A DNA stretch of 48,813 nt from an uncultured Opitutia bacterium (GTDB lineage: Bacteria > Verrucomicrobiota > Verrucomicrobiia > Opitutales > Opitutaceae), in assembly GCA_903839035.1 (NCBI GenBank), contig CAIMAQ010000039.1, forward strand, positions 1-48,813, written 5' to 3'. The notes beneath the pieces are model-generated. The model saw nothing but the letters and a program-made list of their open reading frames with translations, did no database searches and was not told where the DNA came from. Position 1 is the stretch's first letter, and every line of letters begins with the position of its first letter. The position numbers and the translations under genes were made by a program. Shown in pieces: positions 8,693 through 16,456 of this stretch.

Positions 8693-8741
8693 AAAGTAAC
8701 CCAATAGGTTACTTTGGTTCGAAGGTTTTTCCGCCTTGGGC
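8693..8741. repeat. GTAACC palindrome element, copy 1
   Basis: AAAGTAACC-CAATA-GGTTACTTT (8693-8715) is a perfect 9-bp inverted repeat around five bases. TTCCGCCTTGGGC follows at 8729-8741. The core 17-mer recurs in reverse-complement form at 30253-30269, and TTCCGCCTTGGGC follows that copy too. The element lies 32-80 bp upstream of the WecG-type gene. It could be an operator, a leader hairpin or a small dispersed repeat. Confidence 0.65.
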
Positions 8742-8772
8742 TCGTGCCCGGCCCCAGTATCGTCCCATTCCA

Positions 8773-9549
8773 ATGTCGGTCTCCCGCTACAACGTGCTCG
8801 GCGTCGGCGTGTCCGCCCTGACCCTCGCCCAGGCGCGCGACCTCGTGCTCGGCGCCCGCGGCGCCCGGCAGCTCGGCTACGTGTGTGTGACACCCGTCCA
8901 TGCCGTGAACGAGGCGCGCCGGGATCCGGCTTTCCGCAAGATCCTCAACGAATCCTTCCTCACCACCCCGGACGGCATGCCCATCGTCTGGTTGGGCCCG
9001 CCGGGCGTCGAACGCGTGTACGGTCCCGACCTCATGCTGGCCGTCTGTGACGCCGGCCGCGCCTCTGGCCTGCGGCATTATTTCTACGGCGGCGGACCCG
9101 GCGTGGCGGAACGGTTGCGGGAGAAACTCTCCACGCGTTTTCCCGGACTCGAGGTCGTGGGCACGTTCACCCCGCCCTACGGGCCGCTCAGCGCCGAAGA
9201 AACCACCGCCCTGCGCGCCGACGTCACCCGGACGCGCCCCGACATCATTTGGGTCGGCCTGGGCACGCCGAAACAGGAGCGATTCATGGCCGAAAACGCC
9301 CGGGTGCTTGAGACCGGCCTGCTGATCGGCGTGGGCGCGGCCTTCGATTTCCACTCCGGTCGTGTGCCGCAAGCTCCGCGCTGGATGCAGCGCAGCGGAT
9401 TCGAGTGGCTCTTCCGCCTCGCCACCGAACCGCGAAGATTGGGACCGCGGTATTTCAAGACGAACCCGCTCTTCGTGCTGCGGATTCTAGCCCAAAAGAC
9501 AGGTCTCAGAAAATATCCGATCCAGATCGCAAAATCCCAAAAGAGCTAA
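8773..9549 (+). CDS. WecG/TagA/CpsF family glycosyltransferase (GT26)
   Basis: A protein of 258 residues with the GT26 hallmarks: LNESFLTTPDGMPIVW near residue 60, the YFYGGGPGVAERL glycine loop, and IIWVGLGTPKQERFMAEN followed by GVGAAFDFHSG. The family transfers ManNAcA or related sugars to a lipid-linked intermediate at the inner membrane face during polysaccharide assembly. The start at 8773 is the first ATG giving the usual N-terminus (NVLGVGVSALTLAQA). It lies outside the main polysaccharide block at 15-22 kb but probably serves the same surface glycans (inference). Confidence 0.88.
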   Translation: MSVSRYNVLGVGVSALTLAQARDLVLGARGARQLGYVCVTPVHAVNEARRDPAFRKILNESFLTTPDGMPIVWLGPPGVERVYGPDLMLAVCDAGRASGLRHYFYGGGPGVAERLREKLSTRFPGLEVVGTFTPPYGPLSAEETTALRADVTRTRPDIIWVGLGTPKQERFMAENARVLETGLLIGVGAAFDFHSGRVPQAPRWMQRSGFEWLFRLATEPRRLGPRYFKTNPLFVLRILAQKTGLRKYPIQIAKSQKS

Positions 9550-9581
9550 AGCGCGAAACGTAATTCCGATTCCCGGTATTT

Positions 9582-9609
9582 CCGCCCTTCCGCCCTTCCG
9601 CCCTTCCGC
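9582..9609. repeat. Tandem 8-mer repeat
   Basis: Three to four consecutive copies of an 8-base word (CCGCCCTT) lie between the convergent GT26 and exonuclease genes. Copy number may vary between strains. Confidence 0.6.
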
Positions 9610-9625
9610 GATAAACTGCCTTGGA

Positions 9626-10291
9626 TCAGAACAGTTTCCGCTGCTGCAGCGCGTCGCGCTTGTCCCCGTCGAGCGTGCTGAACGCCAGCAGCTGCATCAC
9701 GGTTAGCTCCGCCAGCCGCGGCTCCCGCGCAAGCGAGGCGAGCAGCAGTGCCCCAGCCAAAGCATCGTACAGCGCGGCGTGATACCGCCGGCGCTCCGGC
9801 GGACAGTGTTCCTGCGCCAGGGCATCGAGTTCGGGCTGCAGGCCGCTCACGGCCACCAAAGTCTCGAGCCGCCCCGAATCAAACTGCGGATAAAACTGGG
9901 CGTAGAGCCGCGCCGAATCCACCCACGGCCCCCACTCAATCACGCTCTCGCCCGGCCGCGCAAAATCCGGCGAGTTGCGCGGATAAGGCCAGACCGACTT
10001 CAGCAGCCCGTTCTCCACGCCCGCATAATGCGCGGCCAGCGGTCCGCGCTCCCGCAGCCCCGCAAAGTATTCCCATTCATCCGCAAACGGCGGCTCCCCC
10101 GCCAGCGCCGCTGCCTCCAGTCCGTGCACGGCCACATCCTCCGGCCGGATCGACCCCATCGCCCGGCAAAGCCGCGTACGGGTCGACGTCACTTTTCCAC
10201 CGACCACCTCCGCCACGCCAAACTCGAGGATGCCGGACGTCCGGCTCCCCTCAAAGTCCACAAAATAGATCGGCTGGTTAACCCAAGTCAT
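9626..10291 (-). CDS. DnaQ-like DEDDh 3'-5' exonuclease domain protein
   Basis: A protein of 221 residues from the ATG at 10291. YFVDFEGS near residue 10 gives the first Asp-x-Glu pair of the DEDD fold. AHYAGVENGLL supplies the Exo II region, and RYHAALYDALAGA the His-x4-Asp of Exo III. These are the four acidic residues plus His of a DEDDh exonuclease. The substrate could be DNA or RNA. A longer upstream frame exists, but its extra residues come from the repeat at 10294-10494, so the shorter start is preferred. It is divergent from the HisN-like gene. Confidence 0.78.
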   Translation of the reverse strand: MTWVNQPIYFVDFEGSRTSGILEFGVAEVVGGKVTSTRTRLCRAMGSIRPEDVAVHGLEAAALAGEPPFADEWEYFAGLRERGPLAAHYAGVENGLLKSVWPYPRNSPDFARPGESVIEWGPWVDSARLYAQFYPQFDSGRLETLVAVSGLQPELDALAQEHCPPERRRYHAALYDALAGALLLASLAREPRLAELTVMQLLAFSTLDGDKRDALQQRKLF

Positions 10292-10293
10292 TT

Positions 10294-10494
10294 TCGACCA
10301 CGAAAACGTGCTTCGTCGCGGTCGCAACCAAACCTGACACAAAACTTAACCACGAAGAGCACGAGGCGCACGAAGGTTCAGAGGCGTCCGATGGCTTGGT
10401 CTTCGTGCCCTTCGTGGTTAAATCATTCCGCAGTCTACCCCCAGATTCCGTCTTTTTTCGTGTGTTTCGGGAGTTTCGTGGTTTCAACCAAGCC
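10294..10494. repeat. Word-repeat inverted element A
   Basis: The whole divergent gap is repeat. The arms are TTAACCACGAAGAGCACGAG and onward (10346-10376) and its partner CTTCGTGCCCTTCGTGGTTAA (10401-10421). Both are made of degenerate CACGAAG words. A further unit with TTTCGTG and TTTCGGG words lies at 10449-10488 and resembles element B at 11629-11733. Any promoters for the two flanking genes must lie inside this repeat. Confidence 0.75.
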
Positions 10495-11259
10495 GTGGAT
10501 TTGACGCCCTACCGCTCCTTTATCACCGAGCTCGCCACCCAGAGCGGCGACTTTATCCGCCCGTATTTCGGTCGCACGGACCTCGTGGTCGAAACCAAGA
10601 GCGACGCCACTCCCGTCACCCTTGCCGACCGTGGCGCCGAGGAGCTGATGCGGAAGCTCATCAAGGCCAAGTTTCCCACCCACGGCATCATCGGTGAGGA
10701 AATGGGCAGGGACCGGCCCGACGCCGAGTTCGTCTGGGTCCTCGATCCCATCGACGGCACCAAGTCGTTCATCACCGGCGTCCCGCTCTGGGGCACACTC
10801 ATCGCCCTCCTTCACCGCGGCCAGCCCGTGCTCGGCGTCATTCACCAGCCGATCCTGCAGCAGCTCATGCTCGGCGACGGCACCAAGACCACGCTCAACG
10901 GCCGCCCCGTCCGCGTGCGCTCCACCGCCCGGATCGAGGACGCCACCTTCCTCACCAGCGATCCTTTCAATCCTTCAAAATACCAGAACAGCGAAGCGTT
11001 TAACGCCCTCCGCCAGCGCGCCAAGCTCGTGCGCACCTGGGGTGACTGCTACGGCTACCTCCTCGTCGCCGCCGGCCTCGCCGACGTGATGTGCGACCCG
11101 ATCATGAACCCCTGGGACATCGCCGCGCTCGTCCCCGTGATCCGCGGCGCCGGCGGCGTGATCACCGACTGGAAAGGCGGCCCCGCCTACCCCGCCGAGT
11201 CCACCGTTGCCGCCACCCCCGCGCTGCACGCGGCGGTGATCAAGGTGCTGAATCCGTAA
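10495..11259 (+). CDS. hisN: Inositol monophosphatase family phosphatase, probably histidinol-phosphatase
   Basis: A 254-residue protein of the Mg2+-dependent, Li+-sensitive phosphatase fold. Metal-site motifs are GEEMG (Glu68) and DPIDGTKSF (Asp84, Asp87), with the distal PWDIAALVPVIRGAGG motif carrying the last Asp. The spacing and the GGVITDWKG ending resemble HisN-type histidinol-phosphatases more than SuhB or CysQ, but no other his gene is near. A CysQ-like role in removing PAP would suit the sulfur genes elsewhere in the window, although the motifs favour HisN. GTG at 10495 is chosen because every ATG further upstream lies in repeat sequence; TTG at 10501 is an alternative. Confidence 0.75.
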   Translation: MDLTPYRSFITELATQSGDFIRPYFGRTDLVVETKSDATPVTLADRGAEELMRKLIKAKFPTHGIIGEEMGRDRPDAEFVWVLDPIDGTKSFITGVPLWGTLIALLHRGQPVLGVIHQPILQQLMLGDGTKTTLNGRPVRVRSTARIEDATFLTSDPFNPSKYQNSEAFNALRQRAKLVRTWGDCYGYLLVAAGLADVMCDPIMNPWDIAALVPVIRGAGGVITDWKGGPAYPAESTVAATPALHAAVIKVLNP

Positions 11260-11264
11260 TCGGC

Positions 11265-11624
11265 TTAGCTCTTCTTCTTGGCCGCCCAGCTCGCCGTGAT
11301 ACGCGAAGTGAAGCCACCGCGCGCTTTCCAGTTGGCGATGATCGTCAGCTGACGCGGCTGCAGGGCGCGGCCGAGGTCGTCGCAGATCTTGTTCGTCGCG
11401 GCCTCGAAGAAGATACCTTCGTTGCGGAAGGCGTGGAAATACAGCTTCAGCGACTTCAGCTCGACGCACTTCTTGTCGGCCACGTAGCTGACGGTGATGT
11501 CCGCGAAATCCGGGTGTCCGGTCATCGGGCACAGCGACGTGAACTCGTGGTGCGTGTGCTCGATCAGGTAGTCGCGCGCCGGCGAGGGATTCGGGAAGGT
11601 CTCGAGAATTTTATTATCGGCCAT
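11265..11624 (-). CDS. queF: NADPH-dependent preQ0 reductase QueF
   Basis: A 119-residue unimodal QueF that reduces 7-cyano-7-deazaguanine to preQ1 in queuosine synthesis. The SLCPMTGHPDFADI segment carries the catalytic Cys and the nearby Asp. ELKSLKLYFHAFRNEGIFFE is the QueF family motif with its substrate-binding Glu. The start at 11624 (MADNKILETF) gives the usual compact length; residues upstream come from repeat element B. The HisN-like gene ends six bases away and is convergent. No other queuosine gene is present in the window. Confidence 0.93.
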   Translation of the reverse strand: MADNKILETFPNPSPARDYLIEHTHHEFTSLCPMTGHPDFADITVSYVADKKCVELKSLKLYFHAFRNEGIFFEAATNKICDDLGRALQPRQLTIIANWKARGGFTSRITASWAAKKKS

Positions 11625-11628
11625 TTGT

Positions 11629-11733
11629 CCCCACGAAACACGCGAATCACACGAAAGAAAATCCAAAACCACGGAGTCTGGTTCGATCCTGTCTCCGAAC
11701 TCAGATTTTCGGCCGTTTCGCGTGTTTCGCGGG
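11629..11733. repeat. Word-repeat inverted element B
   Basis: The left arm at 11629-11664 (words CACGAAA, CACGCGAAT, CACACGAAAG) pairs imperfectly with the right arm at 11704-11733 (GATTTTC ... TTTCGCGTGTTTCGCGGG). It fills the gap between queF and rny. Confidence 0.7.
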
Positions 11734-11739
11734 CAACCC

Positions 11740-13320
11740 TCAGGTGGCAGTTTCGGTAAAGCGCTGCTCCCGGATCACCGTGATCTTGATCGAGCTCGGG
11801 TACTGCAGCTCCGCCTCGATCTTCGCGCGCAACTGCTTCGCCAGCTCCCGCGCACCGTCGTCGGTCACGGCCTGCGGTGACACCACCACGCGGATCTCGC
11901 GGCCGGCCTGGATGGCGAACGCCTGCTGCACGCCTTCGAGCCCGAGCGCCAGTTTTTCGAGCTTCTCCAGGCGCTGCGCGTAGATCGCGGATGACTCGGC
12001 GCGCGCGCCGGGCCGCACGGCGGAAATAGTGTCGGCGAGGATCACGAGGCCGGCGTAAACCGTCTCGGGTTTCACTTCCTCGTGGTGCGCGGCCACCGCG
12101 TTCACGACGATCGGCGTCTCGCCGTGGCGCTTGATAAACTCGGCGCCGATGTGCGCGTGGCTGCCCTCCAGCTCGGCATTGGCCGCCTTGCCGATGTCGT
12201 GCAGCAGGCCCGCGCGCTTCGCCACGTTCGGGTCGAGCCCGACCTCGCTCGCCAGCATCGACGCGAGAAACGCCGTCTCGATCGAGTGGTCCAGCACGTT
12301 TTGGTTGTAGGAAAACCGGTATTTCAACCCGCCGAGCAGCTTGATGATCTCGGGGTGCAGGCCGTTGATGTTCAGCTTCGCCACGGCGTCGTTGCCCGCC
12401 TGCGTCACGGTGAGGTCCATCTCGTCCTGCGCGCGCTTCACGAACTCCTCGATGCTTGCCGGATGAATGCGGCCGTCCTTCACCAGCGCCTCGAGGGCCA
12501 CGCGCGCCACCTCGCGGCGCACGGGATCGAACGATGACAGCAGCACCACGCCCGGTGACTCGTCGATCAGGATGGTGACCCCGGTGGTCGACTCGAAGGC
12601 TTTGATGTTGCGGCCCTCGCGGCCGATGATGCGGCCCTTCATGTCCTCGCTCGGCAGCGCGACCTGCGTGGAGGTCATGTCATTCTCCGCCTTGCTCGCG
12701 AGCCGCTGCATCGTCGCGACGAGGATGCGGCGCGCGTCGGTCTGCAGTTCCTGCTCCGACTTCTCCATCAGGTCGCGGCGGAGGGTGCGCAACTCGTCCT
12801 GGCACTCGAGTTGCACTTCCTCGCGCAGGGCGCGGCGGATTTCCTCGGCGTCCATCTGCGAAACACCCTCAAGCCGCTTGCGCACGCTCTTGGACAACGC
12901 GCGGATCGCATCGCGCGCCTGGCGCACGGCGGCGTTCTCGCGGTTCAGGCGCTCCTGCTTCTGCTCAAACTGATAGTCGAGGAGCGCGAGCGATTCCTCG
13001 TGGGCGCGGATCTCGCGCAACCGCACGTCCGCCTCGATCTCATGGCGGTCAAACTCGCGGTTGGCCTCGGCCCGCTTGGCCTGGATCTCAGCCTCGGCCT
13101 TCTGCTTCATTTCCTCGGCCGCCACCGCCGCCTCGCGGCGCGCGACTTCGCTCAGTTCCGCCGCCTGCTCATGCGCCACGCGGCGCGTGTGGCGGGTCAG
13201 CGCCCAGACTACCAGGAAACCGATGCCTCCGCCGACCAGCAGGGCGACGGGTAACGACCAGTCCGTGCGGTCGGGTTCGGCGGTCAGGGCCGTAATCTGG
13301 GCTGCGAAGGCGGAAATCAA
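11740..13320 (-). CDS. rny: Ribonuclease Y
   Basis: A 526-residue endoribonuclease of the RNase Y family. A single N-terminal membrane helix (residues 25-42, PVALLVGGGIGFLVVWAL) anchors it. A long charged coiled coil follows to about residue 200. Then come a KH domain with GREGRNIKAFE and an HD domain with AGLLHDIGKAANAE, whose His-Asp pair binds metal. Length and order match the family. It starts bulk mRNA decay at the membrane in many bacteria. The presence of an RNase E/G gene at 22388 means two initiating endonuclease families coexist here. Confidence 0.95.
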   Translation of the reverse strand: MISAFAAQITALTAEPDRTDWSLPVALLVGGGIGFLVVWALTRHTRRVAHEQAAELSEVARREAAVAAEEMKQKAEAEIQAKRAEANREFDRHEIEADVRLREIRAHEESLALLDYQFEQKQERLNRENAAVRQARDAIRALSKSVRKRLEGVSQMDAEEIRRALREEVQLECQDELRTLRRDLMEKSEQELQTDARRILVATMQRLASKAENDMTSTQVALPSEDMKGRIIGREGRNIKAFESTTGVTILIDESPGVVLLSSFDPVRREVARVALEALVKDGRIHPASIEEFVKRAQDEMDLTVTQAGNDAVAKLNINGLHPEIIKLLGGLKYRFSYNQNVLDHSIETAFLASMLASEVGLDPNVAKRAGLLHDIGKAANAELEGSHAHIGAEFIKRHGETPIVVNAVAAHHEEVKPETVYAGLVILADTISAVRPGARAESSAIYAQRLEKLEKLALGLEGVQQAFAIQAGREIRVVVSPQAVTDDGARELAKQLRAKIEAELQYPSSIKITVIREQRFTETAT

Positions 13321-13354
13321 GGGACGCGCACGGTAGGCGAAGGAGGTTCCATGT

Positions 13355-13418
13355 CACAAGTGGCAAGTACCAGAGCTTGGCCGCTTCAATCGGAAGTCCC
13401 TTGTTATTTGGTACTTCC
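13355..13418. repeat. Word-repeat inverted element J, covering the exosortase stop codon
   Basis: CACAAGTGGCAAGTACCAG (13355-13373) faces CCTTGTTATTTGGTACTTCC (13399-13418). Both arms are built from CAAGTNCC-type words. The TAA stop of the exosortase gene (13404-13406, minus strand) lies within the right arm, so the last residues of that protein are repeat-derived. Confidence 0.6.
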
Positions 13419-15257
13419 GGGCGGCCTTTCAAAGGCCGGCCGGGTTTGATCGAGCACCGTCTGCATCCGCGCCAGTGCCACCGCCTCACCCTCGCGGGCA
13501 TCGGTTTGCATCAGCACATACGCCCAGCGGTCGGCGCGCGCATGGAAAACGCGGTTCCACGCATCGCGCGCCAGCCGGCGCCAGTACGTGCTCTCAATCG
13601 TGTCACCGCCGACAAACGAGTAAACGATGAGCTGCGGCACAACCACGACCCCGCGCGGCGTCTGGACCTCGCGTTGCACGTGCAGGACCGTTGCCGGAAA
13701 TCCCCCCGGCGCGCGGCCCGGCGTGGAGAACCGATGCTCCGTCACCGCCTGGATCGTCCAACCCTGTCCAACCACACACAGCTCCGGCCGGTGAATGGAC
13801 GAGCGGTCGCGTCCGCTCAGTACGATCGAAAAAAACACGCGCTGCGCCGAATTCGACACCGCCACGTAATCCTTGCGCGAGTAGCCCGTATCCGACGGCA
13901 GAATCGCCCGCTCCGCCACCGTCACCTCCGTGCGCCGCCCGATCCACTCCGTGCCGAGAAACACCGGCAGCTCGACCGGATTCAGTTCGTCCGCCGCCAG
14001 CCTCACCCCCACCTGCCCCCGCGGCGGCAATGAGGCGAGGCGCCCAAGGAAAAGCATTTCACCCATCGCCAACACCACGATGACCGCGGCAGCGAGCCAG
14101 ACGGGCGCCTGGCGGAGAGGGGAGATGGAAGATGGGCGATAGGGTGAATCCAATGGTTCGTCCGTCCCAATCTCCGATCTCGCATCTCCCATCTCCGCGC
14201 GCGGGGCCTCAGGCCACACGCGCCTGATCGCGCTCGCCGCGATCATCTCCCCGCCGAGCACGATCACGAACACCCCGAAGCCCATGACTTCGTGCACGCG
14301 TTCGCCCCACCCCTGCCCGCCCCACTGGCCCGCGAACACGATCGCCGAAATCCGCGCGACGTTGCCCAGGTAGATTAGAGGGAAACACAGCAGCACCAGT
14401 GCCCCCCGCCGCCACCACGAGTGGAAATTGAGATAACCCAGCAGCAGCGACAGCGCGAGCAGCGCCATCAGCGAGCGCACGCCCGAGCACGCCGCCGCGA
14501 CGTCGTAGCTGTAGCGTCCATCCGGCGCCAACAGCTGCGTCCCGTTCTGAAACACCCCGATCCCCGCCGCATGCGCGAGCCCGGTGCTCGCCTTGATCAC
14601 CCACAGCCGCAGCCAGAAACCCGCGGAATCGAGGGCGTTGAACGGAATCGCCAGCACCAAAAATCCGAGCGGAAACATCGCCGCCGCGCCCCACCGCCGC
14701 CCGCCCCCGAGCCGCAGTACGCCCCAGGTGAACAACAGCAGCGCCACCACCGATACCCGCGCCTGCTGCGCCGCAAAGCCCACGGCATGCAGCGCGAGTG
14801 CGGCAGCCATGGCCGCGAAAGCCGGCCAGGCGCGCTCTGCGCGGAGAGGAGAGAGGGCAGAGGGTAGATGGACAGAACCCGCAGCAACTTCGGCTTCCAC
14901 CACGGGTGCATGTCCCGCACTTCGCGCATCCGACCCCCTGGCCTGTTCCCCGATCTCCGATCTGCGATCTGCGATCTCCGCCGCACCTCGCGACTCCATC
15001 TTCCCTCTCCCCTCTCCCCTCTCCGTCGTGCGCAAATTGCGCACGACCAGCCAAGCGCTCAGCGCGAGGATGATCAGCCCATGCTCCGTCTCGGATTCCG
15101 GATTCACCCACTGGTAGCCCCACCACCAGAACAACGACGCCGACTTGATGTACCCAAACGACGCGTTGCCGTAAAACTGAAACACCGCCGCCCCCGCCGC
15201 CGCGCAGAGCAGGGCCGGCCACCAGCGACTCCAACGGTTTTCCACGGGAGGATTCAT
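13404..15257 (-). CDS. Exosortase fused to EpsI-like (DUF3485) domain, with two in-frame repeat insertions
   Basis: A 617-residue polytopic membrane protein. The N-terminal part is an exosortase. The catalytic Cys257 is in AACSGVRSL, Arg302 in GNVARISAIV and His322 in VHEVMGFG, the expected triad of this membrane transpeptidase class. The C-terminal part (about 400-617) matches the EpsI partner domain, with GTEWIGRR and IHRPELCVVGQGW. Exosortases cleave and anchor PEP-CTERM-type proteins and are genetically tied to exopolysaccharide. Residues about 78-140 and about 354-382 are encoded by inverted word-repeats and look like insertions in loops. The start overlaps the GT4 stop (ATGA), so the genes are coupled. 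Confidence 0.9.
   Translation of the reverse strand: MNPPVENRWSRWWPALLCAAAGAAVFQFYGNASFGYIKSASLFWWWGYQWVNPESETEHGLIILALSAWLVVRNLRTTERGEGRGKMESRGAAEIADRRSEIGEQARGSDARSAGHAPVVEAEVAAGSVHLPSALSPLRAERAWPAFAAMAAALALHAVGFAAQQARVSVVALLLFTWGVLRLGGGRRWGAAAMFPLGFLVLAIPFNALDSAGFWLRLWVIKASTGLAHAAGIGVFQNGTQLLAPDGRYSYDVAAACSGVRSLMALLALSLLLGYLNFHSWWRRGALVLLCFPLIYLGNVARISAIVFAGQWGGQGWGERVHEVMGFGVFVIVLGGEMIAASAIRRVWPEAPRAEMGDARSEIGTDEPLDSPYRPSSISPLRQAPVWLAAAVIVVLAMGEMLFLGRLASLPPRGQVGVRLAADELNPVELPVFLGTEWIGRRTEVTVAERAILPSDTGYSRKDYVAVSNSAQRVFFSIVLSGRDRSSIHRPELCVVGQGWTIQAVTEHRFSTPGRAPGGFPATVLHVQREVQTPRGVVVVPQLIVYSFVGGDTIESTYWRRLARDAWNRVFHARADRWAYVLMQTDAREGEAVALARMQTVLDQTRPAFERPPGSTK
14114..14197. repeat. Word-repeat inverted element C, in frame inside the exosortase gene
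   Basis: The left arm at 14114-14142 (words GGGAGAT, GGAAGAT, GGGCGAT) pairs with the right arm at 14169-14197 (ATCTCCGATCTCGCATCTCC). It encodes roughly residues 354-382, between the exosortase and EpsI portions. The frame is kept. Confidence 0.75.
14840..15027. repeat. Word-repeat inverted element D, in frame inside the exosortase gene
   Basis: It has GGAGAGGAGAGAGG-type words at 14840-14870, GATCTCC/GATCTGC words at 14950-14984, and CCCTCTCC words at 14990-15027. It encodes about residues 78-140, a charged, low-complexity stretch between predicted membrane segments. It belongs to the same word family as C, E and F. Confidence 0.75.
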
Positions 15258-16456
15258 GGCGTCGCCTTCAACGTTTCCAAGATCGCCGTCACGCGCTCCC
15301 GCGTGAGCCGCGCATAGCTGAAATCCGCCGCGCGCTTCAGCCCCGCCGTCCGTAACTCCGCGGCCAACGCATCGTCCGTGCAGATCCGCCGCAGCGCCTC
15401 GCCCGCCGCCGCCGAGTCGGTGAAATCCACGAACATCGCCGCACTCTTCGCGACTTCGCGCAGCACCGGCAGTTCCTGCAGCACGCACGGGCACCCACAG
15501 GCCATCGCCTCCGTCACGCTCTTGCCAAACGTCTCCCCCGCTGTCGGCAGTACCAGGGCGCGCGCCCCACGGTACAGCGCCGGCAGGGCCGCGTCCTCGA
15601 TCCAGCCGAGAAACTTCACCTGCTCCGCCACGCCCAGTTCCCGCGCCCGCACCTCCGCCCGCGCGCGGCCGCCGTTCCAGTCGCCACCGGCCAGTACGAG
15701 CGGAAATTGCGCCCGCAGCTCCGGCGCAAGCCGCTCATAAGCCGCGAGGGCCAGCTCCGCGCGCTTGTACGGATAAAAATTCGCCGTCCACAACAGGTAC
15801 CGGGGCGGCACCCCTTCACCCCCCGCCGGTCCCTCGGGGCGAAATACGCTGTGATCCAATCCCTCCGGGCTCACGACCACCTGTTCGCGTCGTTCGAGGT
15901 GCGCCGCCGTCCACCCCGAATTGGCGATCACGAGCGCTGCCTTTTTCAGCCCCCGCGCGACCGCTACTCGGCGGTACCACGCGCCGATCCCGCCGCCCGC
16001 CCGCAAATGATGCAGCGAAAACACCTGCATCACCACCGGCAGGCCCGCCGTTCGCAGCGGCACAAATCCCACGGTCAGCAGCGCCGCCGCCCCACGTCGC
16101 TTCGCCTCGGGTGCGACGCGAAAATGATCCGCCCACAGCCGCGTCGTGCGCCGGTCGTTGGCGGGAAAATCCCGCACCACCTCCACGCGCGGGTCGTTGA
16201 TTTCCCAGGGTTGCTCCGGCCCGGCGAACAGCAGCCAGCGCACGTCGGGGAACTGCCGCAGCGCCTCCGCGATAAACCCGTGGAAGAGCGTGGTCAGCCC
16301 CGTGCGCCGGCGCGGATTTTCGCAGAGCAGACTGAAGGCGAGCTTCGGGGCCACTCGGCCAGTGTTGCGGACGCGTCCCGCCGCGCCAGACGAAAATCCC
16401 CCGCCCCCGCAGCCTTGAGTTTCCCGGCGTGCCCGGCATCTCTCGTCGCTGTTCAT
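15254..16456 (-). CDS. Glycosyltransferase family 4 (GT-B fold)
   Basis: A glycosyltransferase of 400 residues if the ATG at 16456 is used. The C-terminal nucleotide-sugar domain is clear: LWTANFYPYKRAELA, then VKFLGWIEDAALPALYRGA, then PTAGETFGKSVTEAMACGCP with the paired Glu of GT4 enzymes. The acceptor domain starts at about KLAFSLLCENPRRRTG. A GTG at 16354 would start just before this segment, drop 34 low-complexity residues and leave 100 bp for divergent promoters. With the ATG, the start overlaps the flippase start on the other strand (CATG). It ends in an ATGA overlap with the exosortase. Confidence 0.87.
   Translation of the reverse strand: MNSDERCRARRETQGCGGGGFSSGAAGRVRNTGRVAPKLAFSLLCENPRRRTGLTTLFHGFIAEALRQFPDVRWLLFAGPEQPWEINDPRVEVVRDFPANDRRTTRLWADHFRVAPEAKRRGAAALLTVGFVPLRTAGLPVVMQVFSLHHLRAGGGIGAWYRRVAVARGLKKAALVIANSGWTAAHLERREQVVVSPEGLDHSVFRPEGPAGGEGVPPRYLLWTANFYPYKRAELALAAYERLAPELRAQFPLVLAGGDWNGGRARAEVRARELGVAEQVKFLGWIEDAALPALYRGARALVLPTAGETFGKSVTEAMACGCPCVLQELPVLREVAKSAAMFVDFTDSAAAGEALRRICTDDALAAELRTAGLKRAADFSYARLTRERVTAILETLKATP

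Noticed and set aside
10396-10494. Longer N-terminus for the HisN-like protein from the ATG at 10396
   Set aside because: Those codons are read from a palindromic repeat and give a Phe/Val/Arg-rich leader with no counterpart in the family.
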